Origin: an uncultured SAR86 cluster bacterium
GTDB lineage: Bacteria; Pseudomonadota; Gammaproteobacteria; Magnimaribacterales; D2472
Length of the DNA: 46,484 nucleotides
Assembly (NCBI GenBank): GCA_902557705.1
Contig: CACEBI010000010.1
Location: forward strand, 1-46,484
Reading direction: 5' to 3'
The position numbers and the translations under genes were made by a program. Of the stretch, positions 1 to 8,108 are shown piece after piece (the first letter of the stretch is position 1; each line of letters starts with the position of its first letter). The notes under the pieces are model-generated. The model saw only the letters and a list, made by a program, of their open reading frames with translations, searched no databases and was not told where the DNA came from.

Positions 1-749
1 CTGAATTTATTAGAAGCATAGATTCTCAAAGTATTATGATGCCTCAATGCGGATTGGCTCCAGGAGCAATTAATATTTGTGCTGCTGGCATGATCAATCA
101 ATTTGATAATGTAAAAGAGGTAATGATGAGAGTTGGTGCGCTACCTCGTTTTACCAATAACGAAATGAGTTACTACTTGAGCTGGTCGACTAACGGATTG
201 ATTAATGAATATTGCAATGAGGCTGATGCTATATATGAGGGTAAATCAATAAAAGTTATGCCTCTTGAAGGCGCTGAAAAGCTAACCATAGAAGGTGAGT
301 CTTATGAAGCATTCAATACCAGTGGTGGCTGCGCGACTATGTGTGAAACGTATGAGGATAAAGTTGAAAATCTATCATATAAGACTATCAGGTATCCTGG
401 ACATTTAAATCATATGAAGTTTTTGTTTAATGATCTTCATCTAAAGAAAAATAAAGATATTTTAGAAAAGCTTTTTGATAAAGAAGTTCCCAGAACAACA
501 AATGATGTTATTGTTTTTTATGTAAAGGTTATTGGAGAAATCGACGGAATTCTTCAAGAGAAAACCTATTTAAAGAAAATTTATGGCGATGATAAGTTTA
601 GTGCAATTCAAAGAACTACTGCCTCAGGGGTGTGTAGCGTTTTAGATATGTATGTAAATGGAAAAATTAAATCCACAGGTTTTATAAAACAAGAATCCAT
701 TTCTTGGGATGATTTTATAGACAACAAATTTGGAAAGGTTTACACCTAA
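1..749 (+). CDS. Saccharopine dehydrogenase-like protein, C-terminal part (5' truncated)
   Basis: The reading frame is open from base 3 to the TAA at 747-749, and the first in-frame ATG (base 36) lies inside a conserved stretch, so the real start is upstream of the window. The visible part contains the motif MPQCGLAPGAINI, which matches the conserved PxCGxAPG segment joining the NAD(P)-binding domain to the catalytic domain in saccharopine dehydrogenase-type proteins. The rest (about 235 residues) is the catalytic/dimerisation domain, including the loop TSGGCATMCETY. Members of this family handle saccharopine or related amino-acid adducts, but many are uncharacterised, so the substrate is not settled. 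The gene abuts the converging Xre gene with no spacer: its TAA is followed directly by the other gene's stop. Confidence 0.75.
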   Translation, partial: EFIRSIDSQSIMMPQCGLAPGAINICAAGMINQFDNVKEVMMRVGALPRFTNNEMSYYLSWSTNGLINEYCNEADAIYEGKSIKVMPLEGAEKLTIEGESYEAFNTSGGCATMCETYEDKVENLSYKTIRYPGHLNHMKFLFNDLHLKKNKDILEKLFDKEVPRTTNDVIVFYVKVIGEIDGILQEKTYLKKIYGDDKFSAIQRTTASGVCSVLDMYVNGKIKSTGFIKQESISWDDFIDNKFGKVYT

Positions 750-944
750 TTAATCTTTGTAAATAAATATTTCATCAAGAGATACTTCAAAAAATCTGGT
801 GAGTTTTATTGCAAGAGTTAAAGACGGATCAAATTTACCATTTTCAATTGAGTTAATAGTTTGTCTACTTACAGACAATGCTTCCGCTAGGGCATTTTGA
901 CTTACTTGCCTTTTTTGGCGCAGGTCTTTTAATTTATTCTCCAT
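750..944 (-). CDS. Small Xre-family HTH transcriptional regulator
   Basis: This 64-residue protein is essentially one helix-turn-helix domain: MENKLKDLRQKRQVSQNALA, then the recognition segment SVSRQTINSIENGKFDPSL, then a short tail FFEVSLDEIF. This is the compact regulator type found beside small membrane proteins in many bacteria. I chose the ATG at 944 over an in-frame start at 992, because family members begin with (M)xNxLKxLR and the ATG sits in an 11-base overlap with the end of the upstream membrane-protein gene, which indicates translational coupling. It probably binds the palindrome at 1473-1490 and regulates its own two-gene operon; that is inference from position. Confidence 0.85.
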   Translation of the reverse strand: MENKLKDLRQKRQVSQNALAEALSVSRQTINSIENGKFDPSLTLAIKLTRFFEVSLDEIFIYKD

Positions 945-1392
945 CTTTAAGATATTTCCTATCGAATATATATCCGCCAATACCGCTTCCAATCGCCCAG
1001 GCTATAAAGCATTCATAAAACCCAATTTCAAAACCTAAATAAGGTGAAAGGATTGAAAAGAGCATGCCAAAACTAAGAAATCCCAAACCACCCCATGCGC
1101 CTAGATAAAGATAGTATCTGTGCATAAGCTCATCTTGTGCTTTGATAAATTTATTTTGATATATTGCTGCAATAACCCAGAAAATTATGATTAAAGATCT
1201 AATTAAGGTCATAAATGGACCATTATCTGTTTCTAAGGCTGGGCCAAATATGCCATCTACTGTTGTTAAGTGAACTCCCCAAAACAAAGCCCCGATAAAG
1301 AAAAAAGATATAGAAGTTAAGTAATTCTTTTTATCTTCCTTGTTCAAAGATTTTATTTGAATCCATGATCCTTTGTGAGTTATTTTAGCCAT
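934..1392 (-). CDS. Small multi-pass membrane protein paired with the Xre regulator
   Basis: A 152-residue protein with about four hydrophobic segments, near residues 26-45, 62-80, 95-113 and 122-143. A charged loop KAQDELMHR lies between the second and third segments; similar Q/DE loops occur in the small membrane proteins that accompany compact Xre regulators. It ends with KYLKDGE, and its last 11 bases overlap the start of the regulator gene, so the two form one transcription unit. The function of such partners is unknown to me; sensing at the membrane or control of regulator activity is only a possibility. Transcription would start in the region holding the palindromic site at 1473-1490. 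Confidence 0.7.
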   Translation of the reverse strand: MAKITHKGSWIQIKSLNKEDKKNYLTSISFFFIGALFWGVHLTTVDGIFGPALETDNGPFMTLIRSLIIIFWVIAAIYQNKFIKAQDELMHRYYLYLGAWGGLGFLSFGMLFSILSPYLGFEIGFYECFIAWAIGSGIGGYIFDRKYLKDGE

Positions 1393-1472
1393 TTTCTATC
1401 TCCCCATTGCCTCTAATTACATTCAGATAATTCCAAAGAATTCCTAGAAGGTTACTGTATAAAAGTAATATA

Positions 1473-1490
1473 TGTCAAGTATACTTTACA
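1473..1490. promoter_or_regulatory. 18-bp palindromic operator candidate for the Xre regulator
   Basis: The sequence TGTCAAGTATACTTTACA is an inverted repeat with only one mismatched pair; its core AAGTATACTT is a perfect palindrome. It lies in the 187-base divergent gap (1393-1579), about 80 bases upstream of the membrane-protein/Xre pair and about 90 upstream of the plus-strand gene at 1580. Its minus strand contains TTGACA, a consensus -35 hexamer, but I found no matching -10 at normal spacing. Autoregulation of the Xre operon is the likeliest role, by inference. The rest of this gap is AT-rich with nothing else I can name. Confidence 0.6.
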
Positions 1491-1579
1491 TATTTTTAAC
1501 TTATTTAAACTAGAAATAGCTGGGAATATTTAGGTATATAAAGTTAAAATATATAAAATCGCATAACAAATCTATACAT

Positions 1580-2263
1580 ATGAATGAATTAATCTTATTG
1601 AGTCCGTCTCATATCATTACAGTTATGCTAAGCATATTAGCAATAATATTTATCCCTAAGTATTTTAAATTATCCAATGAAATGGCTCAAAAGAACCTTA
1701 GATTTGTAATTATATTTTTATTATTAGTAAATCAAGCAATGGACTTTTACAGAGAGGGGGTAATGAGCGATAGATGGCAAGATGGACTACCTCTTCATTT
1801 ATGTGATTTTTCAACAATGGCAATTATTTTATATTTTTTAACGGCAAAGAGAGATTTTTTTGTTTTTGCATTCTTCTTTGGCATTGCAGGAGGGGGCATG
1901 TCCATTCTTACTCCAGATACTGTTTATGGCTTTCCTTATGTGGGATACATACAGAGCCAAATTGGCCACACAATGATTCTCATGGGAGTAACTTATGCAA
2001 TGGTCATTGATAATCAAAGACCATATTTGAAAGATATACCGAAAGTTTTTATGTATGCAACCGTACTATTGTTATTCACTTACCTTATGAATTATTTGCT
2101 AGGAACTAATTATTGGTTTTTAGCTCAAAAGCCTATAGGAGATAACATAACCGCTCTTATGCGACCAGAACCATTCCATATAATAGATCTTTATGTTGTT
2201 GCATTGTTGGTTTGTTACTCAATGTATTTGCCTTACTACCTTAAAGATAGAAGATTAAGCTAG
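1580..2263 (+). CDS. TIGR02206/YwaF-like integral membrane protein
   Basis: A 227-residue protein with roughly six or seven hydrophobic segments, beginning with an N-terminal membrane helix (about residues 11-28). It contains the motif LPLHLCDFSTM (about residues 72-82) after a WQDG segment, and a GTNYWFLAQKP loop near residues 174-184. These match the TIGR02206/TMEM164-like family of integral membrane proteins, typified by YwaF. The role of bacterial members is not established. There is no clear Shine-Dalgarno sequence before the ATG. It is followed 4 bases later by the acyltransferase gene, so the two are likely co-transcribed. Confidence 0.75.
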   Translation: MNELILLSPSHIITVMLSILAIIFIPKYFKLSNEMAQKNLRFVIIFLLLVNQAMDFYREGVMSDRWQDGLPLHLCDFSTMAIILYFLTAKRDFFVFAFFFGIAGGGMSILTPDTVYGFPYVGYIQSQIGHTMILMGVTYAMVIDNQRPYLKDIPKVFMYATVLLLFTYLMNYLLGTNYWFLAQKPIGDNITALMRPEPFHIIDLYVVALLVCYSMYLPYYLKDRRLS

Positions 2264-2267
2264 ACTT

Positions 2268-2891
2268 ATGGAAAGAAAAGGCAGCAAAATTGTATCTAGA
2301 AGGCAGATTCCTCATAAATATAGAGCATCTAGACCAAAAATTGTCCAATGGATAGCAAGATGGTTTTTAAGACTTTTCGGATGGAAGGTGGACGGTTTTA
2401 TACCTCCTCTTGAAGGCAAAGAAAATTTAATAATTATTGCTGGCCCTCATACATCTAATTGGGATGGGGTATTTGGTTTCGCTGCAATATTAGGATTAGA
2501 TGCAAAAATAACCTTCTTTGGAAAGCACAGCCTTTTTACCAAACCAATTCTTGGAAAATTTCTTAAATATATGGGTGGTATTCCAGTCGATAAGACCAAA
2601 CCAGGCTCAGGCTTAACAGATGTAGCCATACAAAATATGAAAAAACTAAATGGTTCTTTAATTGCCATGTCTCCTGAGGGAACAAGAGCTAAAACTGAGA
2701 AGTTAAAATCAGGATTTTTAAGAATTGCTAAGGCCGTAGAAGGTCAAATTTTTCTTGGAGCTTTTGATTTTGGAAACAAAAGAATTCTTTTAGATAAGTT
2801 TTATAAACCATCTGGAGACAATGAAGAAGATTTATTGTGGGTTAGAAATTACTTCTTACAGTTCCAAGCAAAGCGACCTGAAAATTATTAA
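2268..2891 (+). CDS. PlsC-like lysophospholipid acyltransferase family protein
   Basis: A 207-residue acyltransferase-fold protein. It has the catalytic HX4D motif as PHTSNWD (H61, D66), a substrate-binding GGIPVDKT block (about residues 103-110) and the PEGTR motif at residues 136-140 (MSPEGTRAK). These are the standard blocks of the glycerolphosphate/1-acylglycerol-phosphate acyltransferase family, which moves fatty acyl chains onto glycerophospholipids or related acceptors at the inner membrane. The first 40 residues are basic, with a short amphipathic hydrophobic stretch. The exact acceptor is unknown; ornithine-lipid-type or lysophosphatidate acyltransferases are possible. The gene ends in a 4-base stop-stop overlap with the converging DUF885 gene. 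Confidence 0.85.
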   Translation: MERKGSKIVSRRQIPHKYRASRPKIVQWIARWFLRLFGWKVDGFIPPLEGKENLIIIAGPHTSNWDGVFGFAAILGLDAKITFFGKHSLFTKPILGKFLKYMGGIPVDKTKPGSGLTDVAIQNMKKLNGSLIAMSPEGTRAKTEKLKSGFLRIAKAVEGQIFLGAFDFGNKRILLDKFYKPSGDNEEDLLWVRNYFLQFQAKRPENY

Positions 2892-4720
2892 TCTGCAGCT
2901 AAACTTTTAGCAATCATCTCATCAATTTTCTCTTCAACTATAAATAGTGGCGGGTTTCCATAATCAAGAACAGCAGAATGAAAATCTCTAATATCGAATT
3001 TATCTCCCAGAGCATCCATCGCTTTTTCTCTTAATTCCAACATTTTTATCATCCCAACTTTATAGCTTAGAGCTTGTCCAGGCCAAACAATATATCTTTC
3101 GATTTCTACACGGCATTCGGTATCAGACATACCAGTTTTAGCTTTCATATAATCTATAGCTTCCTCTCTAGTCCATTTTTTATAATGTATGCCAGTATCT
3201 ACAACTAAACGAACGGCTCTAAATATTTCGCTTTGCAAAATACCCAATTCATCATATGGATCTGGAGCAAGGCCTGCCTCCAATGAAAGCTGCTCTGAAT
3301 ATAAAGCCCAGCCCTCAGAAAATGCAGAGGTTCTGTAACCAAACCTTCTATACAGTGTTAGCTCTTCATTCTCTAGTGAATGAGCTATCTGATGATGATG
3401 ACCGGGTGTCGCCTCATGAAAGGTTAATGTTTTCATGCTGTATTTAGGAGTCTGTTTTATGTCATATAGGTTTGCATAAAAAATACCAGGCCTACTTCCA
3501 TCAAGAGCAGGGGCTTGATAGTAACCACCCGGAGCTGTTTGTTCAGAATATTCCGGTACTGCTTTTACAATAACAGGTGCCTTAGGCATTGAATGAAAAT
3601 ATTCTTTTATACCTTCTGTAGCTTCAGTTACCATGTCCATATAGTCTTGAACAACAATTTCTTTTCTGTCCGGAGTGTCTGCATAAAGCATAGACGGATC
3701 TTCATTTAACTCATTCATTAAAACCCCTACAGTTTTATTTGAATCATATCCAAGTGACACAAGAATCTCTTTCATTCTTTTAGAAATTCTTGCTACTTCG
3801 CTTAGCCCCATTTGATGAATTTTCTCAGGACTGTAGTCTGTTGTTGTATAAGATCTAATTCTAAGTTTATAAAACTCATCACCATTTGGCTGAGACCAAA
3901 TTCCATGGTGAGGATTGGCATTTTTTTCTGTTTCAAGCATAAAATCTCTTAGTAACACGAACCCAGGAGTTACATTTTTTTGAATTGAATTCTTAATAGA
4001 GCTCTCTAATGAATTAAATTCCTCATCTGATATATCAAGCAACTTAATTTTTTTTATAAACTGTGTATACAAGGGATGCTCTTCATACGAGTAGTTAATT
4101 AATTCGCCGAGTTGCTCGATTATGTGTGTATAAACAAATTTTGGAGCATATATCCCAGCATCTGCTTGTCTTTGCAACCAATCATAAAGCCCTGAATAAA
4201 CCTCAATAGCAAGATCGGCTCGCTTAATAAAGTCTTCTGCCTCAGATATATTTCTTACCGGATGCATGTCACTCATAAAGCTAATAATATTGTGATGTTC
4301 CCCACGAACCTGGTTCAAAGGGTAATCATGATATGGAAAGAGCTCTAATTGATTTAATTGATTTTCAGTATCAAAAATAGCAATTTTTTTTGTGATTCTT
4401 TGACCACTGTTTAGTGATTCATTTTTATATTTATTTAAAATATTTAATCTTTTTCTTGCGCTTTGTATATCTTTTTTAAGGTCATCGCTCTTTGGGATAG
4501 ATAGCTTTGCATTATGATTAGTTAACCAATTCAGGCCATCAAAGACTCCCATATAAGTCATAGTCTCGGGGGAGCTTACTAAATCTTTTATAACTTCTTT
4601 TGCTAAATAATGATCCATTGAAGCAGGCTTCATATAAAAAAGATTAACCAAGTATAGTGAAACCAAACTTATTCCAAAAAAAGTCAGAACCCCAAGTGTT
4701 TTAAAAATTCGTTTTATCAT
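2888..4720 (-). CDS. DUF885-family putative metallopeptidase, membrane-anchored
   Basis: A 610-residue protein with an N-terminal hydrophobic segment (about residues 9-28) preceded by basic residues, consistent with a signal anchor or uncleaved signal peptide and an exported location. The C-terminal half carries the DUF885 signature: HEATPGHHHQIAH at residues 435-447, which is a zinc-binding HExxxGHH motif rather than classical HExxH, followed about 30 residues later by SEGWALYSEQL, supplying the third-ligand glutamate region. The downstream GQALSYKVG block is also typical. DUF885 proteins are predicted gluzincin-like peptidases; their substrates are mostly unknown. With the M20 and M2 enzymes nearby it suggests extracytoplasmic peptide breakdown. 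No partner gene in the same direction. Confidence 0.85.
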   Translation of the reverse strand: MIKRIFKTLGVLTFFGISLVSLYLVNLFYMKPASMDHYLAKEVIKDLVSSPETMTYMGVFDGLNWLTNHNAKLSIPKSDDLKKDIQSARKRLNILNKYKNESLNSGQRITKKIAIFDTENQLNQLELFPYHDYPLNQVRGEHHNIISFMSDMHPVRNISEAEDFIKRADLAIEVYSGLYDWLQRQADAGIYAPKFVYTHIIEQLGELINYSYEEHPLYTQFIKKIKLLDISDEEFNSLESSIKNSIQKNVTPGFVLLRDFMLETEKNANPHHGIWSQPNGDEFYKLRIRSYTTTDYSPEKIHQMGLSEVARISKRMKEILVSLGYDSNKTVGVLMNELNEDPSMLYADTPDRKEIVVQDYMDMVTEATEGIKEYFHSMPKAPVIVKAVPEYSEQTAPGGYYQAPALDGSRPGIFYANLYDIKQTPKYSMKTLTFHEATPGHHHQIAHSLENEELTLYRRFGYRTSAFSEGWALYSEQLSLEAGLAPDPYDELGILQSEIFRAVRLVVDTGIHYKKWTREEAIDYMKAKTGMSDTECRVEIERYIVWPGQALSYKVGMIKMLELREKAMDALGDKFDIRDFHSAVLDYGNPPLFIVEEKIDEMIAKSLAAD

Positions 4721-4807
4721 TTATTAACAACCATCAACTACTATGCGCATGTAAATATTATAAGTTTTTTTGATAGACTTAATGTAAATAATTAACAATT
4801 TATAAAA

Positions 4808-5506
4808 ATGACTGAAAAATTAGCTACATTCTCTCAAGAAGATGACATTTCAATAATTACGCTTGATGACGGCAAGGCCAATGTTTTTTCTCCAAAAATG
4901 ATTGATCATTTCCATAGCTGCTTGGACAAAGTGCCAACAGAGAAGGGCGCGTTAATTATTACTGGCAGAGATGGCATGTTCTCTGGTGGTTTTGATTTAA
5001 AAATAATTTCTTCTGGTGATATGAAGTTAATCCAAGAAATGAGTATTAGCGGCTTTAGATTATTATCAAGAATATTAACATTTCCCCGACCTGTTCTTGC
5101 AGCATGCACAGGGCATGGTATTGCCTTGGGAACTTTTCTTCTTTGTTGCTGCGACTATAGAATAGGTTCAAAAGGCGAGTATTTAATTGGTGCAAATGAA
5201 ATGAGAACAAATATGGTAATTCCTGTTCCAATACTTGAGCTTATTAGATTTAGGATCTCACAAAGACATAAATATAGAGCAATTTTAGGTGCTGAAATGT
5301 ATTCTATTGAATCAGCAGTTGATGCAGGTCTACTGGATGAAGTAGTTAATAAAGAAAACATAATGGACTCAGTAATGCTAAAAGCAAAAGATTTAGCAAC
5401 TATGGGTCACCCAAGTTATACACTAACAAAAGAACTTTTTATTAAGGATATTGCTACAAAAATTAATAATGCTCTTGATGAGATAGACAAAGCTGTAAAA
5501 AATTAA
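4808..5506 (+). CDS. Short crotonase-family (enoyl-CoA hydratase/isomerase-like) protein
   Basis: A 232-residue crotonase-fold protein. The N-terminus has the ISIITLDDGKANVFSP block. The first oxyanion-hole segment is FSGGFDLKII (about residues 58-67) and the second is CTGHGIALGTFLLCCCDYRIG (about residues 98-118). The catalytic glutamates of enoyl-CoA hydratase are not obvious at their usual places; the region reads GANEMRTNM, so the reaction may be isomerisation, thioester hydrolysis or something else. It is shorter than typical 255-260-residue hydratases. It diverges from the DUF885 gene and is followed 9 bases later by an acetyltransferase gene, probably in one operon. Confidence 0.8.
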   Translation: MTEKLATFSQEDDISIITLDDGKANVFSPKMIDHFHSCLDKVPTEKGALIITGRDGMFSGGFDLKIISSGDMKLIQEMSISGFRLLSRILTFPRPVLAACTGHGIALGTFLLCCCDYRIGSKGEYLIGANEMRTNMVIPVPILELIRFRISQRHKYRAILGAEMYSIESAVDAGLLDEVVNKENIMDSVMLKAKDLATMGHPSYTLTKELFIKDIATKINNALDEIDKAVKN

Positions 5507-5515
5507 ATATAAACA

Positions 5516-6019
5516 GTGGATTTAAGTAAAGGGTTTGAAATAGTTAAGTTCAATCGAAGTTTATCAAGTAACACATTAAAAAATTTATATTTGCTAAACC
5601 AAGAAAATACACCAGAAGTCGGCTCAATTAGTAGCGTTGAATCTTTTGCTTCATTGCTAGATAAAAGCTCCATGAACTTATTGATTGAATATAAAAAACA
5701 ACTAATTGGATTTGTTATTTGTTTTAGAGAAAACTCAGAATATGAATCTTTAAACTATAAATTTTTTAATAAGATTAAACAAAAATTTTTATACATTGAT
5801 AGAATTGTTGTAAAGTCAAACTATAGAAGAATGGGCGTTGGAACGAGAGTCTATCGATATCTTGATGAGGTAGCAGCAAAAGACTTATTGCAGATATGTT
5901 GTGAAGTAAATTCAATCCCCCTAAATCAAATTTCTCTTAATTTTCATACTAAAAATGGTTTCGAAGAGATTGGAGAAAGAGATTTTAAGGACCATTCTGT
6001 AAAATACCTTGTAAAATAA
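5516..6019 (+). CDS. GNAT-family acetyltransferase (COG3818-like)
   Basis: A 167-residue protein with an N-terminal LNQENTPEVG segment, a YIDRIVV strand, and the acetyl-CoA-binding loop RRMGVGTRVY (about residues 103-112), followed by CCEVNSIPLN and FHTKNGFEEIGE. The order of these blocks matches predicted acetyltransferases of the COG3818 type. The start is GTG at 5516; no ATG lies before the conserved PEVG block, so this start gives the family's usual length. The acceptor is unknown. It follows the crotonase gene by 9 bases and is probably translated from the same message. Confidence 0.8.
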   Translation: MDLSKGFEIVKFNRSLSSNTLKNLYLLNQENTPEVGSISSVESFASLLDKSSMNLLIEYKKQLIGFVICFRENSEYESLNYKFFNKIKQKFLYIDRIVVKSNYRRMGVGTRVYRYLDEVAAKDLLQICCEVNSIPLNQISLNFHTKNGFEEIGERDFKDHSVKYLVK

Positions 6020-6079
6020 TATATAAAATTCGTTACTGATAAATAATCATATTTATTAGATAGAAGATACTCTATATAT

Positions 6080-6970
6080 ATGTTCATAGAAACATCTTTA
6101 TTATTTAAAACCATGCTGATCCTTTCAGCCCAAATTGGAATTGTCTTCGGAACTGCATATTATTTTATTAAATCTGCAAGAGAGGCATATGAAAATAATA
6201 CTAAGTTTTTTGGTTTGTCATTTAGAGGAGCCATGAACTTTAATAAAGAGCTAGATTTAGTTCCATATATAGAGTCTCCTACATCATATCCGGTTGAGAT
6301 GTTTAAACATATAGAAGAGCATTTTGATGAAGAAACAAAAAAACTTGTCCCAGAGCGCATGATTACAAAACTTGCAAATAGTAGAGAAGAGGCGCTTAAA
6401 TTAATGGGAGACGGCTTTAAGTACAAAGAGGGCGGAGATAAAATTGTGGCTGCATATGTAATATGGGTTATATCGCTCTTTGCTACATGCATTTATGCTA
6501 GTTTTGGTATTAGTGTTAGTACTGGCCTAATAATTTTTACATTTCAAAGTCTTACTTTTGGTCCAATGCTAGGATGGGTGATGCTTGAGATGGATGAAAA
6601 TGATGGCTTTAAGGCAATGAAAATCGTCTTATTGGCAACATTATTAACAGGTTGTTTGGGATATAGTGGTCTTTATTCTTTTTCTGAAAATGTTGGACTA
6701 CAAGTATTTTTATTTATATCTTTATTAGGCCTTATAGTTTTTAGTTTTATTAGGACTATATTCAGCTTTAGTAGAAAAACTAAAAGAATACAGGCAATAT
6801 TTGGAGCATTTATATTTACTTTATACTTATTAGTTGATTTTAATCTTGTTAAGTCAAGGCAAGATGGCGGGGCAAATAATTGGGATAGTGCTTTTGAGCT
6901 AGCCTTCATGATATATCTAGATATGATAAATTTATTGCTTAAAATTCTTGAAGCAATGAGCAATAGTTAG
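6080..6970 (+). CDS. Bax inhibitor-1-like multi-pass membrane protein with long N-terminal extension
   Basis: A 296-residue protein. One hydrophobic helix lies near residues 9-27, then comes a hydrophilic region of about 100 residues, then a bundle of about six membrane helices from residue 128 to the end. The C-terminal end reads FELAFMIYLDMINLLLKIL, very like the LxLYLDxINLFLxLL signature that closes Bax inhibitor-1/YccA proteins, and the preceding FTLYLLVDFNLV resembles their helix with the conserved YDT segment. The GPMLGW loop also fits. The hydrophilic insertion after helix 1 is unusual. BI-1 proteins are linked to ion leak and protease (FtsH) control; that role here is inference. Confidence 0.6.
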   Translation: MFIETSLLFKTMLILSAQIGIVFGTAYYFIKSAREAYENNTKFFGLSFRGAMNFNKELDLVPYIESPTSYPVEMFKHIEEHFDEETKKLVPERMITKLANSREEALKLMGDGFKYKEGGDKIVAAYVIWVISLFATCIYASFGISVSTGLIIFTFQSLTFGPMLGWVMLEMDENDGFKAMKIVLLATLLTGCLGYSGLYSFSENVGLQVFLFISLLGLIVFSFIRTIFSFSRKTKRIQAIFGAFIFTLYLLVDFNLVKSRQDGGANNWDSAFELAFMIYLDMINLLLKILEAMSNS

Positions 6971-7025
6971 ATCGTTTTTTCTATGAAGCTTTACAATTTA
7001 TTGTGATGTGATTAATCTTGAGTAT

Positions 7026-7232
7026 ATGTCAATTTACAAATGCAATGAGTGCGGAATGTCGGTTAAAACATCATGCGGTGAATGCGATAGTCCACTTGAA
7101 GATGGTTTGTTGGATTTAGATGACGGCAGTCAAGTTAGAATATCCCAATGCAAACAAGTTGAATGTTCAAATTTTAATGGAAAAATAAAATCACCGCTTT
7201 GTTGTGGAAATGATATGCAATGCTCTATCTAA
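7026..7232 (+). CDS. Cysteine-rich zinc-ribbon-like mini-protein
   Basis: From the ATG at 7026 this is 68 residues with nine cysteines. The N-terminal half has two paired motifs, CNEC and CGEC, separated by seven residues, the layout of a small zinc or iron ribbon. The second half has single cysteines (QCKQVEC) and a PLCCGNDMQC end that recalls the CCG ends of desulforedoxin-like domains. An in-frame GTG at 7008 would add six residues; there is no strong ribosome site for either start. I do not recognise the family with certainty. The gene stands alone, 55 bases after the BI-1-like gene, and is followed by a terminator. Confidence 0.6.
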   Translation: MSIYKCNECGMSVKTSCGECDSPLEDGLLDLDDGSQVRISQCKQVECSNFNGKIKSPLCCGNDMQCSI

Positions 7233-7262
7233 TAAAAGATAGTTCCAATTTATAAAATAAAA

Positions 7263-7285
7263 GCCTATCAAACTGATAGGCCTTT
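7263..7285. terminator. Bidirectional rho-independent terminator
   Basis: GCCTATCA-AAC-TGATAGGC forms a perfect 8-bp stem with a 3-base loop. On the plus strand it is followed by CTTTATGTTTATT and on the minus strand by a T-rich TTTTATTTTAT run. It lies between the stop codons of the converging Cys-rich mini-protein gene (7232) and PDZ lipoprotein gene (7298), so it can stop transcription from both sides. It is the only clear intrinsic terminator I found in the window. Confidence 0.85.
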
Positions 7286-7297
7286 ATGTTTATTAAT

Positions 7298-8032
7298 TTA
7301 TCTGCTGATTGAGTAGCCTTGTTGCTCTAAGACGAATCTATCCTCTGAGAGATTTCCTACCCAAGAAACTTGGCCCTCATCATTAAATTCAAATCTTGTA
7401 GCAGTATATGCATTAGCAGTTAAGCCGCTTGCATCTTCTGTAAACTCGGCCCAGCTTAGGACCCAGACAACACCCTCATCAGTTGCAGAGGTTTCAATAA
7501 TATTAAACCCATCCGCTCCCCAATTGTCAGCATCAGCTTGAGAGAAATTTTCAAGGACTTGAGCTTTTGTTGATGTTTGTTGTACAGCGCCTCTTGCAAC
7601 CGTTAAAGCCACTTCTTCACCATCTCTTAGAACCACCGCATCAATTTCTTCTCCTGGTTTGCCCCTAAAACCAAGCCTATTCCTATTATCATCAGCAACT
7701 CTAACACCAGCAACCTCTACAAAAGAGTCTCCAACTTTTAGAGCCTTTGAAGCTGGGCTATCTGGAATGATATATGTTATTGTCATTCCACTCTCATCAG
7801 GATTCCATATAAACCCCATGCCAACATATCTGTCTCCGACAACTATACCGTCTTCAGACATATTAGTTTCTATCATTTCAATGGCTTCAGCTTTTCCGGT
7901 ATAACCCGCAGTTACCCATTCGGCTGCAATATCCATCCTGTCTTGATAGGAGTTTTCTGAGTTATTGTTCATGTCACATGCGCTCAGTGCAATTAATGCA
8001 GAGCATGCGAAGATTGTTTTTAAATTATTCAT
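7298..8032 (-). CDS. PDZ-domain lipoprotein
   Basis: A 244-residue protein. The N-terminus is a lipoprotein signal peptide with lipobox LSAC (cysteine at residue 19). A PDZ domain follows at about residues 65-147: GMGFIW at the carboxylate-binding loop, then DSPASKALKVGDSFVEVAG, then GKPGEEIDAVVLRDGEE. The C-terminal 95 residues look like a small nuclear-transport-factor-2-type or similar alpha+beta domain, but I cannot name it. No protease domain is visible, so it is likely a scaffold or a peptide-binding protein on a membrane facing the periplasm. A strong Shine-Dalgarno (AAGGAGAG) precedes the ATG. It lies 76 bases downstream of typA on the same strand. Confidence 0.8.
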   Translation of the reverse strand: MNNLKTIFACSALIALSACDMNNNSENSYQDRMDIAAEWVTAGYTGKAEAIEMIETNMSEDGIVVGDRYVGMGFIWNPDESGMTITYIIPDSPASKALKVGDSFVEVAGVRVADDNRNRLGFRGKPGEEIDAVVLRDGEEVALTVARGAVQQTSTKAQVLENFSQADADNWGADGFNIIETSATDEGVVWVLSWAEFTEDASGLTANAYTATRFEFNDEGQVSWVGNLSEDRFVLEQQGYSISR

Positions 8033-8108
8033 CCTCTCTCCTTAAAAATGTAATAAGACTTAAGTTTATATTTTTTATAGCTTAATGAAAGGATTTGAAA
8101 AGATTAAT

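Noticed and set aside
4721-4807. Palindrome ATGCGCAT and hexamers resembling -35/-10 between the DUF885 and crotonase genes
   Set aside because: Eight bases of palindrome is too little to call a site, and no -35/-10 pair has suitable spacing.
6160-6492. 110-codon minus-strand open frame inside the BI-1-like gene
   Set aside because: It is antisense to a gene with a recognisable family signature, has no ribosome site and no motif; a shadow of AT-rich codon use.
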